Assembly: GCF_013282745.1 (NCBI RefSeq)
Contig: NZ_CP054044.1
Location: 2,170,001-2,234,000, forward strand
Direction: 5' to 3'
From: Yersinia bercovieri ATCC 43970
Lineage (GTDB): Bacteria > Pseudomonadota > Gammaproteobacteria > Enterobacterales > Enterobacteriaceae
DNA length: 64,000 nt
Shown here: positions 53,304 to 63,806 of the stretch, one piece after another
Layout: the number at the start of each line of letters is the position of its first letter
How positions within the stretch are numbered: position 1 is the stretch's first letter
Translations under genes and position numbers: made by a program
The notes under the pieces: model-generated
The model's input: only the letters and a program-made list of their open reading frames with translations
Databases searched by the model: none
What the model was told of the DNA's origin: nothing

Positions 53304-53840
53304 ATGAAACACACCGTAGAAGTCATGATTTCCGAACAGGAAGTAAAAACCCGAATTGCCGAGTTAGGCCGCCAAATCTCTGAACACTATCGCGATAGCG
53401 GCAGTGAAATGGTGTTGGTTGGGTTACTCCGTGGTTCATTTATGTTTATGGCTGATTTATGTCGTGCCATAGATGTTTCTCATGAAGTCGATTTTATGAC
53501 GGCCTCGAGCTATGGCAACGGCATGAGCACCACCCGCGATGTGAAAATCCTGAAAGATCTGGATGAAGATATCCGTGGCAAAGATGTGCTGATTGTTGAA
53601 GATATCATCGACTCCGGTAACACGTTGAGTAAAGTCCGTGAGATTCTGCAACTGCGCGGCCCGAAATCATTGGCTATCTGCACCTTGTTGGACAAACCAC
53701 AGCGCCGCGAAGTACAAGTTCCGGTTGAGTGGGTTGGTTTTGCCATCCCCGATGAGTTTGTGGTGGGTTATGGTATCGATTATGCGCAAAGATACCGACA
53801 TTTGCCGTATGTGGGTAAAGTGGTGATGTTGGACGAGTAA
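53304..53840 (+). CDS. hpt: Hypoxanthine phosphoribosyltransferase Hpt
   Basis: 178 residues. Type I phosphoribosyltransferase with the PRPP motif [17 protein letters not shown] near residue 97 and the flexible-loop segment [15 protein letters not shown]. It salvages hypoxanthine to IMP. Convergent with can, as in E. coli. Confidence 0.96.
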   Translation: MKHTVEVMISEQEVKTRIAELGRQISEHYRDSGSEMVLVGLLRGSFMFMADLCRAIDVSHEVDFMTASSYGNGMSTTRDVKILKDLDEDIRGKDVLIVEDIIDSGNTLSKVREILQLRGPKSLAICTLLDKPQRREVQVPVEWVGFAIPDEFVVGYGIDYAQRYRHLPYVGKVVMLDE

Positions 53841-53925
53841 TCGGCTACTGCGAATTTAGGCAACAAATCTAGCGGAATTTATTGATGGGAGAGGGCGCGT
53901 ATGAACGTACCCTCCCATAGACTAA

Positions 53926-54588
53926 TTAGTCTTCTTTGTTATTTTGCTGTAACAACTCGGCCATGGCTTTACGGTACACCATTTCAAGGCTGCCCAGACT
54001 GGTGGCGGACACTTCTAAATCACGTAGCAAGCCATCTTCAATACCATATACCCAGCCGTGGATCATGGCTTTCTGCCCGCGCTTCCACGCCGAGCGAACA
54101 ATGGTAGAATGACCCAGGTTGTACACCTGCTCTACCACATTGATTTGGCACAACACATTGCTGCGCTCCTCTTGCGGCAGTTCACCTAGCAGCGAGCTGT
54201 GCTTATACCAAAGGTCGCGGATGTGCAGTAACCAGTTGTCAATCAGCCCCATCTCCTCGCCTTTGATGGCGGCTTCAACACCACCACAGCCAAGGTGACC
54301 ACAAATAATGATATGTTCTACTTGCAGAACATCGATGGCGTATTGAACCACGGACAGACAGTTCAAATCGGTATGGATAACCAGATTGGCAACGTTACGG
54401 TGAACAAATAATTCGCCGGATTTCAAGCCGGTAAGCTGCTCGGCTGGGACGCGACTATCGGAACAGCCAATCCACAGGAAACGGGGTTTCTGGGCTTGCG
54501 CCAGGTGCTCAAAAAAATCAGGATTGTCTTTACTGATGGTGTTTGACCATGTCCGATTATTCGCGATGAGCTTTTCTATTTCTTTCAT
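53926..54588 (-). CDS. can: Beta-class carbonic anhydrase Can
   Basis: 220 residues from ATG 54588 ([14 protein letters not shown]), the E. coli length; an upstream in-frame ATG would add 17 non-conserved residues. Zinc ligands Cys42, His98 and Cys101, with Asp44 in CSDSRVP and CGHLGCGG. It interconverts CO2 and bicarbonate, needed for growth in air. Confidence 0.96.
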   Translation of the reverse strand: MKEIEKLIANNRTWSNTISKDNPDFFEHLAQAQKPRFLWIGCSDSRVPAEQLTGLKSGELFVHRNVANLVIHTDLNCLSVVQYAIDVLQVEHIIICGHLGCGGVEAAIKGEEMGLIDNWLLHIRDLWYKHSSLLGELPQEERSNVLCQINVVEQVYNLGHSTIVRSAWKRGQKAMIHGWVYGIEDGLLRDLEVSATSLGSLEMVYRKAMAELLQQNNKED

Positions 54589-54823
54589 GAATGTAAATAG
54601 CCTGTAATGAACGGATTGCGATAGGATAATATACGGCAAGGATTAGGATTTTGAAATCGGAACTGTGGTTCCTGTGATTGCGCAATTTTGTCTGCGTAAC
54701 ATCTTCTCGGTGTCTGTTTGGTTCCCCTCTGCCAGCTGTGATCCGCCTCGACGAAGGTGGGTTAAGCAAGCCATTATGTGCTGCGACGCCGAGATACCCA
54801 TTGAATAAGGTTCTTTTTTACTT

Positions 54824-55750
54824 ATGACATATGCACTGGAAATAACGCAACTGACCAAAACCTATGCAGGTGGCGTTCAGGCACTGCGTGGCATTGATCT
54901 GCGCGTAGAGGCAGGCGATTTTTATGCTCTTCTTGGGCCTAATGGTGCAGGTAAATCCACCACCATCGGCATTATCAGTTCATTGGTGAACAAAACATCG
55001 GGCAAGGTGACGGTCTTTGGCTACGACATCGATCAAGATATCGTGAATGCCAAACGTCAGCTCGGGTTAGTGCCGCAGGAATTTAACTTCAATCCCTTTG
55101 AAACGGTATTGCAGATTGTGGTAACCCAAGCGGGATATTACGGTGTGACACGGCGCGAAGCCCTGCAACGTGCTGAAAAATATCTTAGCCAGTTGGATCT
55201 TTGGGGCAAACGTAATGAGCGTGCTATTCGTCTGTCGGGCGGGATGAAGCGCCGTTTGATGATTGCTCGCGCCTTGATGCACGAACCTAAATTGCTGATC
55301 CTTGATGAACCTACCGCAGGGGTGGATATTGAGCTACGCCGCTCTATGTGGGGCTTCCTGAAAGAGCTGAATGCACAGGGGACAACCATCATTCTGACCA
55401 CCCACTATCTGGAAGAAGCTGAGATGCTATGCCGCAATATCGGCATTATCCAGAATGGTGAGCTGGTGGAAAATACCACGATGAAACAGTTGCTTGGTAA
55501 ACTTGAATCCGAAACCTTTATTTTTGATCTGGCGATTAAGAGCCCACTTCCTAAGCTGGAAGGCTATAGCTATCGTCTGACGGATACCTCAACGCTGGAA
55601 GTCGATGTTAAACGTGAGCAGGGGCTGAATGGTCTATTCAGCCAACTAAACGCACAGGGAATTCAGGTACAAAGTATGCGCAACAAGGCTAACCGTCTGG
55701 AAGAGCTATTTGTCACCTTGGTTAATGGCAACGGGGGAGAGAAAGCATGA
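54824..55750 (+). CDS. yadG: ABC transporter ATP-binding protein YadG
   Basis: 308 residues. Walker A GPNGAGKST, signature LSGGMKRR, Walker B LLILDEPTAGVD and the H-loop TTHY are in order, followed by a C-terminal accessory domain. Partner of yadH, overlapping by 4 bases. The substrate of the exporter is unknown. Confidence 0.95.
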   Translation: MTYALEITQLTKTYAGGVQALRGIDLRVEAGDFYALLGPNGAGKSTTIGIISSLVNKTSGKVTVFGYDIDQDIVNAKRQLGLVPQEFNFNPFETVLQIVVTQAGYYGVTRREALQRAEKYLSQLDLWGKRNERAIRLSGGMKRRLMIARALMHEPKLLILDEPTAGVDIELRRSMWGFLKELNAQGTTIILTTHYLEEAEMLCRNIGIIQNGELVENTTMKQLLGKLESETFIFDLAIKSPLPKLEGYSYRLTDTSTLEVDVKREQGLNGLFSQLNAQGIQVQSMRNKANRLEELFVTLVNGNGGEKA

Positions 55751-56517
55751 CCCGCCTGTATTGGGTAGCATTACAGAGTATTTGGATCAAAGAGATCACG
55801 CGTTTTGCCCGTATCTGGATCCAAACATTGGTGCCACCGGTGATTACCATGTCGCTCTATTTCGTTATTTTCGGCAATCTGATTGGTTCCCGAATTGGTG
55901 ATATGGGCGGTTTTGATTATATGCAGTTTATCGTGCCCGGCTTGATCATGATGGCGGTGATCACGAACTCCTATGCCAACGTGGCGGCCTCCTTTTTTGG
56001 CGCAAAATTTCAGCGTAGCATTGAAGAGCTGCTGGTGGCGCCAGTGCCAACCCATATCGTGATTATCGGTTATGTCGGTGGCGGGGTGGCACGTGGGATC
56101 TGTGTCGGTATTCTGGTCACGATAATCTCACTGTTCTTTGTGCCACTGCATGTCCACTCCTGGTCAATGATTGCGCTGACATTAATGCTGACGGCGATAG
56201 TCTTTTCTCTCGGTGGATTGTTGAATGCGGTATTTGCCAAAACATTTGACGATATCAGTTTGGTGCCCACTTTTGTGTTGACGCCATTGACCTACCTAGG
56301 GGGGGTATTTTACTCGCTATCCCTCTTGCCGCCTTTCTGGCTAGCGGTATCGAAGCTTAACCCTATCGTATATATGATCAGTGGTTTTCGTTATGGATTC
56401 CTCGGCATTACCGATGTGCCGCTGGTGTTTACCATTGGTGTGCTGGTGGTGTTTATTGCGATATTTTATGCTTGGGCTTGGTATCTGATTGAGCGTGGTC
56501 GCGGCCTGCGCACCTAA
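55747..56517 (+). CDS. yadH: ABC-2 type transporter permease YadH
   Basis: 256 residues with six membrane segments. The ABC-2 pattern (FIVPGLIMMAVITNSYANVAASFFGAKFQRSIEELLVAP) matches E. coli YadH. It forms an exporter with YadG. The start overlaps yadG (ATGA). Confidence 0.95.
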   Translation: MTRLYWVALQSIWIKEITRFARIWIQTLVPPVITMSLYFVIFGNLIGSRIGDMGGFDYMQFIVPGLIMMAVITNSYANVAASFFGAKFQRSIEELLVAPVPTHIVIIGYVGGGVARGICVGILVTIISLFFVPLHVHSWSMIALTLMLTAIVFSLGGLLNAVFAKTFDDISLVPTFVLTPLTYLGGVFYSLSLLPPFWLAVSKLNPIVYMISGFRYGFLGITDVPLVFTIGVLVVFIAIFYAWAWYLIERGRGLRT

Positions 56518-56535
56518 TCACCTTCGGCCTTGGCC

Positions 56536-56582
56536 TTGGCGTTGCAGCAGTGTTGGCTACCTTCACTTGCTGTAACGCCAAT
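56536..56582 (+). terminator. Possible terminator after yadH
   Basis: TTGGCGTT and AACGCCAA pair around an inner GCAGCA/TTGCTG stem, 19 bases past the yadH stop. Only a weak T-run follows. Confidence 0.4.
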
Positions 56583-56765
56583 ATAGTTTTGGTGTGGCTC
56601 GTAAATAAATAGTGAGTTAATTGTTGTTAATGCTGGAATTTAATCGTAATAAATAATGTCCCCGTCTAATATCGCCTTTCTCAACTCTAAGTGTCTCGTG
56701 CTATGCTGGCGCACCAGATTTTCCCCTTTTCAATTCAGCGCCGAATGCGCATAAGTAGAACGATA

Positions 56766-58070
56766 ATGTGGTATAAAAACAGAATAGCTATTGGGATGCT
56801 ACTCGGTGTTGTCATGTCGGTAATGATACCGGCGACCCATGCAGATCTCTTGCCTGATGAATCGGTACTTGTACCTAAATATATGGTTGCGCAGCGTGAT
56901 AGCGAAATATATTCGCTGGTCGGCGAGCGCGTCATTCCCGTCGGTGAGATAAAAGAAGACCAACTTATTCAGGTTTCGCCTGCGGCGGCAGAGTACTACG
57001 AATTTAAATTTGGTAACGGCATTGGCTTTATTGATAAAGGCGATTTACGCGATATCAATAAGGCACGAAAAACCAACGATATTCTGGGTGATTTGAATAA
57101 ACCGCTGCCGAATCAAAATATTCTGATCAAGCGGGAAACGGCGGTTTATCTCGCGGCAAATGTCGACAGTGAGCAATTTGCGACCCTGGTAGATAACCTG
57201 CGCTACCCGATTGTGGGTAAGCTGAAAGATCGTTTAGGTAATACCTGGTATCAGGTCAATATTGGCGATCGCTTGGGATATGTCAGCAGTGTCGATGCTG
57301 AAATAGATAACGGCATTCCGATTCTGACCTATCACCACATGTTGAAAAATGAAGAAAATAAACGTTTTCTGAATACCTCAACCACCACCTCTGATGCGGC
57401 TTTCAGCAACCAGATGACCTATCTCAAGCAGACTGGTTACGACACCATTTCGCTCTATCAGCTTGAAGGTTATATTAATAACAAGATTAACCTACCGGCA
57501 AAAGTCGTGGTGCTGACATTTGACGATGGTCTTAAATCAGTTCATCGCTATGCTTATCCGATTTTGAAAGAGAATGGTTTCCGTGCCACGGCGTTTATTA
57601 TTTCATCGCGCATTAAACGCCACCCGCAGAAATGGAATCCTGACTCATTACAGTTTATGAGTATTGCTGAACTAAAAGAGATTCAGGATGTATTTGATAT
57701 TCAGTCTCATACGCATTTTTTACATCGAACTGATAATAAGCGTAACCCCATTTTATTGAGTCGTTCTTATCACAATATTGTTTTTGATTTTGAACACTCA
57801 CGCCGGGCGCTATCTCAGTTTAATCCCCATGTGATTTTTCTGTCATACCCCTTTGGCGGGTTTAACCAAACCGCCATTGATGCGGCAAAAAATGCAGGTT
57901 TCCATTTAGCGGTCACCACCATGCAGGGCAAGGTAAAACCGGGCGATAATCCATTTACCCTAAAGCGGCTCTATATTTTGCGCACTGATTCAATCCCGAC
58001 CATGGCAGAGCGCATTGCCAATGAACCCGGTCAGGTTGCCCCTGCCCCTGCGGTGATGGAGTCTGATTAG
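56766..58070 (+). CDS. yadE: Polysaccharide deacetylase family protein YadE
   Basis: 434 residues from ATG 56766; in-frame starts at 56691 (GTG) and 56745 (ATG) are also open and none has a strong ribosome site. Signal peptide [20 protein letters not shown] ending near THA, an N-terminal domain of unknown role with an SH3-like look, then the NodB deacetylase domain: [11 protein letters not shown] with the catalytic Asp pair, QSHTHFLH with the metal His, and LSYPFGGFN. It probably acts on a cell-envelope polysaccharide; the substrate is unknown. Gene position next to yadGH and panD matches E. coli. Confidence 0.88.
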   Translation: MWYKNRIAIGMLLGVVMSVMIPATHADLLPDESVLVPKYMVAQRDSEIYSLVGERVIPVGEIKEDQLIQVSPAAAEYYEFKFGNGIGFIDKGDLRDINKARKTNDILGDLNKPLPNQNILIKRETAVYLAANVDSEQFATLVDNLRYPIVGKLKDRLGNTWYQVNIGDRLGYVSSVDAEIDNGIPILTYHHMLKNEENKRFLNTSTTTSDAAFSNQMTYLKQTGYDTISLYQLEGYINNKINLPAKVVVLTFDDGLKSVHRYAYPILKENGFRATAFIISSRIKRHPQKWNPDSLQFMSIAELKEIQDVFDIQSHTHFLHRTDNKRNPILLSRSYHNIVFDFEHSRRALSQFNPHVIFLSYPFGGFNQTAIDAAKNAGFHLAVTTMQGKVKPGDNPFTLKRLYILRTDSIPTMAERIANEPGQVAPAPAVMESD

Positions 58071-58097
58071 CGGCTTGTTAGTATGATGGTGATATGA

Positions 58098-58128
58098 AAA
58101 ATGGCGCTCTAACGAGGCGCCATTTTTT
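58098..58128. terminator. Bidirectional terminator between yadE and panD
   Basis: A 10-bp perfect stem AAAATGGCGC/GCGCCATTTT (58098-58107, 58117-58126) with T residues after it on both strands. Confidence 0.85.
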
Positions 58129-58169
58129 ATCTTATAAAGTCAGTCATTCGGCTGGTGAGCGAAGGGGGT

Positions 58170-58550
58170 TTAGGCGACCTGAACCGGCACGGCCTTAGCT
58201 TTGCGCTGCAACTGATTCTCACCTTCAAAATAGGCCACTTTCGGGTGGTGCAGGCGGGCATCAGCATCAGACATCTGCACATAAGAGCAGATAATCAGTT
58301 TATCACCGACACAGGCGCAGCGCGCAGCAGCACCATTCACGGAGATAATCCGTGAACCGCGCTCGGCGGCGATCGCATAAGTAGAGAAACGCTGACCATT
58401 ATCAACGTTATAAATATCAATGGCTTCATATTCCAGAATACCTGCGGCTTCCAGAAAATCCTGATCAATAGCGCAGGAACCTTCATAGTGCAAATCAGCT
58501 TGAGTGACTTTGACCCGATGCAGTTTGCCTTGCAACATAGTACGTATCAT
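58170..58550 (-). CDS. panD: Aspartate 1-decarboxylase proenzyme PanD
   Basis: 126 residues, the E. coli length. The self-processing site Gly24-Ser25 in HYEGSCAID yields the pyruvoyl cofactor. It makes beta-alanine for pantothenate. It lies near panC and panB on the same strand but 185 bases away. Confidence 0.97.
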
Positions 58551-58735
58551 AACTCTTACCTTTGATCCCGATTAAGCCTGGTACCAGATTCCATCATCAA
58601 CTGATCCCGAGAGAAGCGCTCAGTTTTGCTGATTTTATATCACTTGTCTATGACGATGCGGTGAAATCAGCGCTCTACCAATATTTACCGCGCTAACCAA
58701 TCCTCACCGCACTAACAAATATTCACCACATATAG

Positions 58736-59590
58736 TTAATCGCGTAAATCAACCTGCTGATTATCGATCAGCCGTGCTTTGCCTAGCCAGGCTGCCATCA
58801 GAATCACCGCGTGTTTGCTCTCTACGGTCAGTGGTTGTAAGGTGTTGGCATCGCGGATAAATAGCTCATCCGGCGTAAAACCGGCGCTGCGTAACTGCTC
58901 CGCGGCGTCAAACAGCAAATCATCAATCTGCCGTTCACCTGCGCTCAGCTTCTTGGCCAGCGCCTGCATTATCTTATTGAGCTGCGGCGCAATTTTGCGC
59001 TCTTCAGCCGTCAAATATCCATTGCGGGAGCTTAGTGCCAGGCCATCTTTAGCGCGAACAATCGGGACGCCAACAATATTGATGTCATAGCCCATATCCG
59101 CCACCATTTTGCGGATCAGCGCTAACTGCTGATAATCTTTTTCGCCAAAACAGGCCACATCTGGCTGCACCAAATTGAACAATTTGCTCACGATGGTTGA
59201 TACACCACGGAAATGACCGGGGCGGCTGGCCCCTTCCAAAATAGTCGACAGCGCCGGAACCTCAACATAGGTCTGGCTTTCCAGCCCTGCGGGATAAATA
59301 TCATCGGCTGCGGGGGCGAATACCAAATCAACGCCGTGGCGGGTCAACTTCTCGCAATCTTCCTGCAAGGTGCGCGGGTAGTGGGCCAAATCATCGGGGC
59401 GCTCAAATTGCAGCGGATTGACAAAAATAGTCACTACCACCACATCAGCGCGGGTTTTGGCATCTTCCACCAAGGTCATATGCCCTTGGTGCAGGTTGCC
59501 CATGGTGGGCACCAGTGCCACGCGCTTGCCCTCTTGACGCCAGCGGCGGATCTGCTGGCGCAGCAGTGGTAGGGTTTCGATTATCAGCAT
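58736..59590 (-). CDS. panC: Pantothenate synthetase PanC
   Basis: 284 residues from ATG 59590 ([15 protein letters not shown]), with GGAGG 5 bases upstream. Nucleotidyltransferase HIGH-like motif [11 protein letters not shown] and KMSKS-like region SSRNGYL. It condenses pantoate and beta-alanine with ATP. In E. coli it is cotranscribed with panB; here an ERIC element sits between them. Confidence 0.96.
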   Translation of the reverse strand: MLIIETLPLLRQQIRRWRQEGKRVALVPTMGNLHQGHMTLVEDAKTRADVVVVTIFVNPLQFERPDDLAHYPRTLQEDCEKLTRHGVDLVFAPAADDIYPAGLESQTYVEVPALSTILEGASRPGHFRGVSTIVSKLFNLVQPDVACFGEKDYQQLALIRKMVADMGYDINIVGVPIVRAKDGLALSSRNGYLTAEERKIAPQLNKIMQALAKKLSAGERQIDDLLFDAAEQLRSAGFTPDELFIRDANTLQPLTVESKHAVILMAAWLGKARLIDNQQVDLRD

Positions 59591-59602
59591 TATTTCCTCC
59601 GG

Positions 59603-59731
59603 TATACCCGTCATCTTTCAAGTTGCAGGTGTGTTGTCTGCACTCGTTCACCCGAATCACATTACTAATGTAAGCTCATCGGGATTCTCTTGCTTGCCGC
59701 CTTCCTGCATCTCGAAATCTATTCGGGTATA
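59603..59731. repeat. ERIC (IRU) element between panB and panC
   Basis: 129 bases bounded by inverted TATACCCG/CGGGTATA ends. The core CATTACTAATGTAAGCTCAT..GGGATTC matches the ERIC centre (ACTTATGTAAGCTCC..GGGATTC). ERICs can fold when transcribed and affect mRNA stability. Confidence 0.88.
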
Positions 59732-59767
59732 AATAGGGTGTAATAGCAATATTTAAGCAGTAAAAGT

Positions 59768-60565
59768 TTATTGGAATGTGTGCTCTTCCGCAGGGTAGAG
59801 AGCACTTTCAACTTCTTGAATATACAGCTTAATGGCGGCGCGAATGTCACCTGCGCTTTGTGCTAAGAAGTTTTTGCTGAATTTTGGGGTATGGCCGCCA
59901 GTAATGCCCAGTGCATCATGCATAACCAGAATCTGACCGTCGGTGACATTCCCCGCACCAATACCAATCACCGGAATAGTTAGCCCCTCGGTCACCCGCT
60001 GCGCCAACTCTACTGGTACACACTCCAATACCAATAATTGCGCACCGGCATCTTCAAGGGCCAATGCATCTTTAATTAGCTGATTTGCCGCGACCTCTTC
60101 TCGCCCTTGCACTTTGTAACCACCAAAAATATTGACTGATTGCGGCGTTAGCCCCAAGTGCCCACAAACCGGAACTGCGCGCTCTGCCAACATGCGAACG
60201 GTATCGCATAACCAGCTACCGCCCTCCAGTTTGACCATATTGGCCCCAGCGCGCATCAGCTCTGCGGCGTTAGTGAACGTTTGCTCCGGTGTGGCATAAC
60301 TCATAAACGGCATATCAGCCAATAACAGGCAATGAGGCGCACCACGGCGCACGGCACGGGTATGGTAGGCCACATCCGCGACGGTAACGGGCAGAGTTGA
60401 ATCGAACCCTTGTAACGTCATACCGAGCGAATCACCCACCAGCAGCACCTCAATACCTTGCTCGGCGAATAACTGGGCAAAACTGGCATCATAGGCAGTC
60501 AGTGTGGCGAACTTACGCTTATCTTGTTTCCATTGGCGTAACTGGCTTATGGTGGTGGCTTTCAT
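59768..60565 (-). CDS. panB: 3-methyl-2-oxobutanoate hydroxymethyltransferase PanB
   Basis: 265 residues. Conserved [15 protein letters not shown] N-terminus, [12 protein letters not shown] metal site, and [20 protein letters not shown]. First committed step to pantoate. RBS AGGAGA before the ATG. Confidence 0.96.
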   Translation of the reverse strand: MKATTISQLRQWKQDKRKFATLTAYDASFAQLFAEQGIEVLLVGDSLGMTLQGFDSTLPVTVADVAYHTRAVRRGAPHCLLLADMPFMSYATPEQTFTNAAELMRAGANMVKLEGGSWLCDTVRMLAERAVPVCGHLGLTPQSVNIFGGYKVQGREEVAANQLIKDALALEDAGAQLLVLECVPVELAQRVTEGLTIPVIGIGAGNVTDGQILVMHDALGITGGHTPKFSKNFLAQSAGDIRAAIKLYIQEVESALYPAEEHTFQ

Positions 60566-60655
60566 CGCGCTTTCTCCTGAAATAGGGGGTTAAAATGGAA
60601 AGGAGATATCAGATAGGAATATGACTTGTGGCCGATTATCACGGTTTAGCGCAGG

Positions 60656-61135
60656 TCACCAAGGGACCAGACCATTTTTATCCACCAATGTCAGGCGCGC
60701 TGATAAGGCTTCGCCATCGGGGAAAATCAGCTCAGGCGCGATATCGGCCAGCGGGTAGAGCATAAATTCACGCTCTTTCAGCCCATAGTGCGGCACCGTC
60801 AGGCGATCAGTTTTTATCACTTGATCGCCATACAGCATAATATCCAGATCCAGAGTTCGTGGCCCCCAGCGCTGCTCTTTCCTCACCCGCCCCTGATTGC
60901 GCTCAATGGCTTGGGTGTGATCCAGCAGTTGCTCCGGTGGTAGCGAGGTATCCAGTGCCACCACGGCATTGAGGAAATCCGGTTGATCCTGTGGGCCTAA
61001 GGGCTTGGTACGATAAAAAGGTGAACAGGCCACTAACCGGGTGCGCGGCAGATGCTCTAGCGCTTCCAGTGCGGTTTTAACCTGCTGTAGTGGCATGGCC
61101 TGATTACTTCCCAGCGCGATATAGACCCGGATCAT
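60656..61135 (-). CDS. folK: 6-hydroxymethyl-dihydropterin pyrophosphokinase FolK
   Basis: 159 residues, the E. coli length. IALGSNQAMP at the N-terminus, FLNAVVALDT, and RWGPRTLDLDIMLYGD with the metal-binding Asp pair. Folate synthesis. Starts 8 bases after pcnB, so the two form an operon. Confidence 0.96.
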   Translation of the reverse strand: MIRVYIALGSNQAMPLQQVKTALEALEHLPRTRLVACSPFYRTKPLGPQDQPDFLNAVVALDTSLPPEQLLDHTQAIERNQGRVRKEQRWGPRTLDLDIMLYGDQVIKTDRLTVPHYGLKEREFMLYPLADIAPELIFPDGEALSARLTLVDKNGLVPW

Positions 61136-61143
61136 GGTGCGAA

Positions 61144-62685
61144 TTATGCCCCTTCTTTGCGTGGTAAAGGTTTCCGTGGGCGGCGAGGACGAGAGCGACG
61201 CGGTGCCGGATCAGCCCCTAGCGTATTCAGCATATTTTTCTGCTGTAGCGGCGTCGCCTCCTGGAATTCACTCCACCACTGGGTCAAACGCTGTAACTCA
61301 TGGTTGTTTTCCACTTCCGCACGTAGCGCCAGTAGATCGTAAGCGGCGCGGAATTTCGGATGCTCCATCAACTTGTGCGCACGTTTACCCTGACGGCGCG
61401 ACAGACGCAATTGTAGCAACCAGATATCCCGCACCAACGAGGTAATGCGCTTTGGAATTGCCAGCGAACGGCACTCTTCATCCAACACGTCGTTCATTGC
61501 TAGCGCGAAAGCGTCGTAATAGGCCAGCCCGCTCTCTTGCGTCAGTTTTTGCGCATGTTCGATCAGCGGATACCAAAGCATAGCTGCAAATAAGAACGCG
61601 GGGTTGACCCGTTGGTCATTATGTAGACGATGATCAGTATTTTTCAGCACCTGAACCAGAATGCGCTCCATCGGCGAGTCATGCTGTTCAGTAAAGTTAC
61701 GGGCAATCAGCGGGAATAGTGGCTGGAACAGCTGGTATTCACACAGTTTTAAGTAGGTTTTATAGCCATAACCCGATTGCAGCAGTTTGAGTGACTCTTC
61801 AAACAGACGGGCAGGGGGGATCTCGCGCAGCAATGACGCCAGACGCGGGATCGGCTCTGCGGTTTCCGGGCTAATCGTCATATCCAGTTTCGCGGCAAAA
61901 CGTACCGCGCGTAGCATCCGCACCGGGTCTTCACGGTAGCGGGTTTCAGGATCACCAATCAGACGGATAATGCCCTCTTTCAGATCACGTAAGCCGCCGG
62001 TGTAATCACGTAGCGCAAAATCTGAAATGCCGTAGTAAAGGCTGTTAATGGTGAAGTCGCGGCGTTGGGCATCATCTTCGATGGTGCCGAAAATGTTGTC
62101 ACGCAGCAGCATGCCATTTAGCGCCTGCTGGGAAGAGTTTTTGTCACTATCTTCCGCTTGCTGTTGTTCGTGGTGACCACGGAACGTGGCGACTTCAATG
62201 ATTTCCGGGCCAAACATCACGTGGGCCAGACGGAAGCGGCGACCCACCAGACGGCAGTTACGGAATAATTTCCGCACTTGCTCAGGGGTTGCGCTAGTGG
62301 TGATATCAAAATCTTTTGGTTTTTTGCCCAGCAGTAAGTCGCGAACACCGCCGCCGACCAAATAGGCTTCATAGCCTGATTTATTCAGGCGATAGAGCAC
62401 CTTCAGCGCATTATCGCTGATCTCCCTACGGGAAATATTGTGCTGATCTCGCGGAATAATCGTCATCGGACTCTGTTCCGAAGCAGGCACCGCATGATTC
62501 TTGCGGCCAGTATTTGTTCTGGCAGGCCTTTTCTCTTTGCGGGCCACGTTATCTTCACCGGGCACTTTATCTTTACGGGTACTGCTATCACGGGCCGTAT
62601 CGTCACGGACAGCTTTGCTATCGCGAGCTGATTTATCATCGCGAATCAGTACCTTACGGCAGAAATTGGCTACTCGGGTAAAAAT
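61144..62685 (-). CDS. pcnB: Poly(A) polymerase I PcnB, probable AUU start
   Basis: 513 residues if translation begins at the ATT at 62685-62683, which reads (M)[12 protein letters not shown], the same N-terminus as E. coli PcnB, where AUU is the known start codon. GAGGTG lies just upstream. The first conventional start (GTG 62565) would lose this conserved stretch. Nucleotidyltransferase motif [29 protein letters not shown], and a basic C-terminal tail ([17 protein letters not shown]). It adds poly(A) tails that speed RNA decay. AUU makes expression weak and IF3-sensitive. Confidence 0.92.
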   Translation of the reverse strand: MFTRVANFCRKVLIRDDKSARDSKAVRDDTARDSSTRKDKVPGEDNVARKEKRPARTNTGRKNHAVPASEQSPMTIIPRDQHNISRREISDNALKVLYRLNKSGYEAYLVGGGVRDLLLGKKPKDFDITTSATPEQVRKLFRNCRLVGRRFRLAHVMFGPEIIEVATFRGHHEQQQAEDSDKNSSQQALNGMLLRDNIFGTIEDDAQRRDFTINSLYYGISDFALRDYTGGLRDLKEGIIRLIGDPETRYREDPVRMLRAVRFAAKLDMTISPETAEPIPRLASLLREIPPARLFEESLKLLQSGYGYKTYLKLCEYQLFQPLFPLIARNFTEQHDSPMERILVQVLKNTDHRLHNDQRVNPAFLFAAMLWYPLIEHAQKLTQESGLAYYDAFALAMNDVLDEECRSLAIPKRITSLVRDIWLLQLRLSRRQGKRAHKLMEHPKFRAAYDLLALRAEVENNHELQRLTQWWSEFQEATPLQQKNMLNTLGADPAPRRSRPRRPRKPLPRKEGA

Positions 62686-62781
62686 GGTACACCTCGATAG
62701 TGGCTAATAAATAACAGAACTACAGAAAAACAGCGGCTAATCATAGCTCACCGTGCTTCCTTTGAGAATGCCGTTGTGTTT

Positions 62782-63728
62782 TCAGTGGCAGTTATCGCCT
62801 CCTGAAGCGGCGTTGTTGGCCCCTGAAGCAGGAATGGCTGCCAACGTCCAGTTTTCGACTGCAAAACGTAATAATAACGGTAAATCAAGATCTTGCCAGC
62901 ATTCGGGCAGTGGCTGACGCAAAAACTTCAGTGCATCGACCAAAACTGGGCGCGGATCACCGTCCGGCAGTGGTGGTGCATGGTTTTGTTTGGATAACTT
63001 ATTACCCTCATGATTCAGCGCCAGTGGCAGGTGCAAATAGCCGGGAACCGGTTGCTGTAACTGCTGGTAGAGAGCTATCTGGCGCACGGTTGGTTCAATC
63101 AAATCTGCCCCGCGCACCACTTCAGTTACCCCCTGAAATGCATCATCAACCACCACTGCCAGATTATAGGCGAACAGGCCATCTCGGCGGCGAATAATAA
63201 AATCTTCTTTCGCCAGCGCTGGCTCAGCATGCAACTCACCGAGTAATTTATCATAAAAGGCATAAACCGGCTGAGTCTGTCGCAAACGGATGGCCGCGCC
63301 TTTGGCTGGCAAATGACGTTCACGGCAATAGCCGTCATAGAAGCCGCCGATTTGTTGAATTCTGCTGCGAGTGCAGGTGCAGTAGTAGCTCAGCCCTTGT
63401 TGCTCTAACCACGCTAAGGTGGCGCGGTAGGCTTCATGGCGCTGTGATTGGTAGATGACGGAGCCATCCCAATGGAGGCCATAGTGGTCCAATGTGGCCA
63501 AAATACGCGCGGCAGCACCAGGGATTTCACGGGGGGATCAATATCTTCAATGCGAACCAGCCAATTCCCACCTTGAGCGCGAGCTTGCAGGTAACTGCCG
63601 AGTGCGGCAATGAGTGAACCGAAATGTAAATCGCCGGATGGAGAGGGCGCAAAACGGCCAACATACTGATTCTGCTTATGATCGGATTGCTGAGAATCAG
63701 ACGGCTGAATATGGGTATCTTCGGGCAT
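62782..63728 (-). pseudogene. gluQ: Glutamyl-Q tRNA(Asp) synthetase GluQ, broken by a frameshift
   Basis: Two overlapping frames (63414-63728 and 62782-63501) make one GluQ protein. The first holds [28 protein letters not shown] and stays in register to RIEDIDPP; the second holds the rest, from [12 protein letters not shown] to the C-terminus. The break is at a run of six G (63531-63536, C on the coding strand), where seven would restore [11 protein letters not shown]. The Cys zinc residues (YYCTCTR) and LSKQNHAP lie in the second part. GluQ puts glutamate on queuosine of tRNA(Asp) and is not essential. Real mutation, slippage site and sequencing error are all possible. Confidence 0.88.
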
Positions 63729-63760
63729 AAAAAGGGAAAGGGAGTCCAGCCTGATAAATA

Positions 63761-63787
63761 CGGTGCCGGAGGTGACTCTGGCACCGT
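63761..63787 (-). terminator. Terminator-like hairpin between dksA and gluQ
   Basis: CGGTGCC/GGCACCG with an inner GAG/CTC pairing; on the minus strand TATTTAT follows. It lies 20 bases past the dksA stop. Confidence 0.6.
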
Positions 63788-63806
63788 GTTACAGGTTATT
63801 GCTGTG

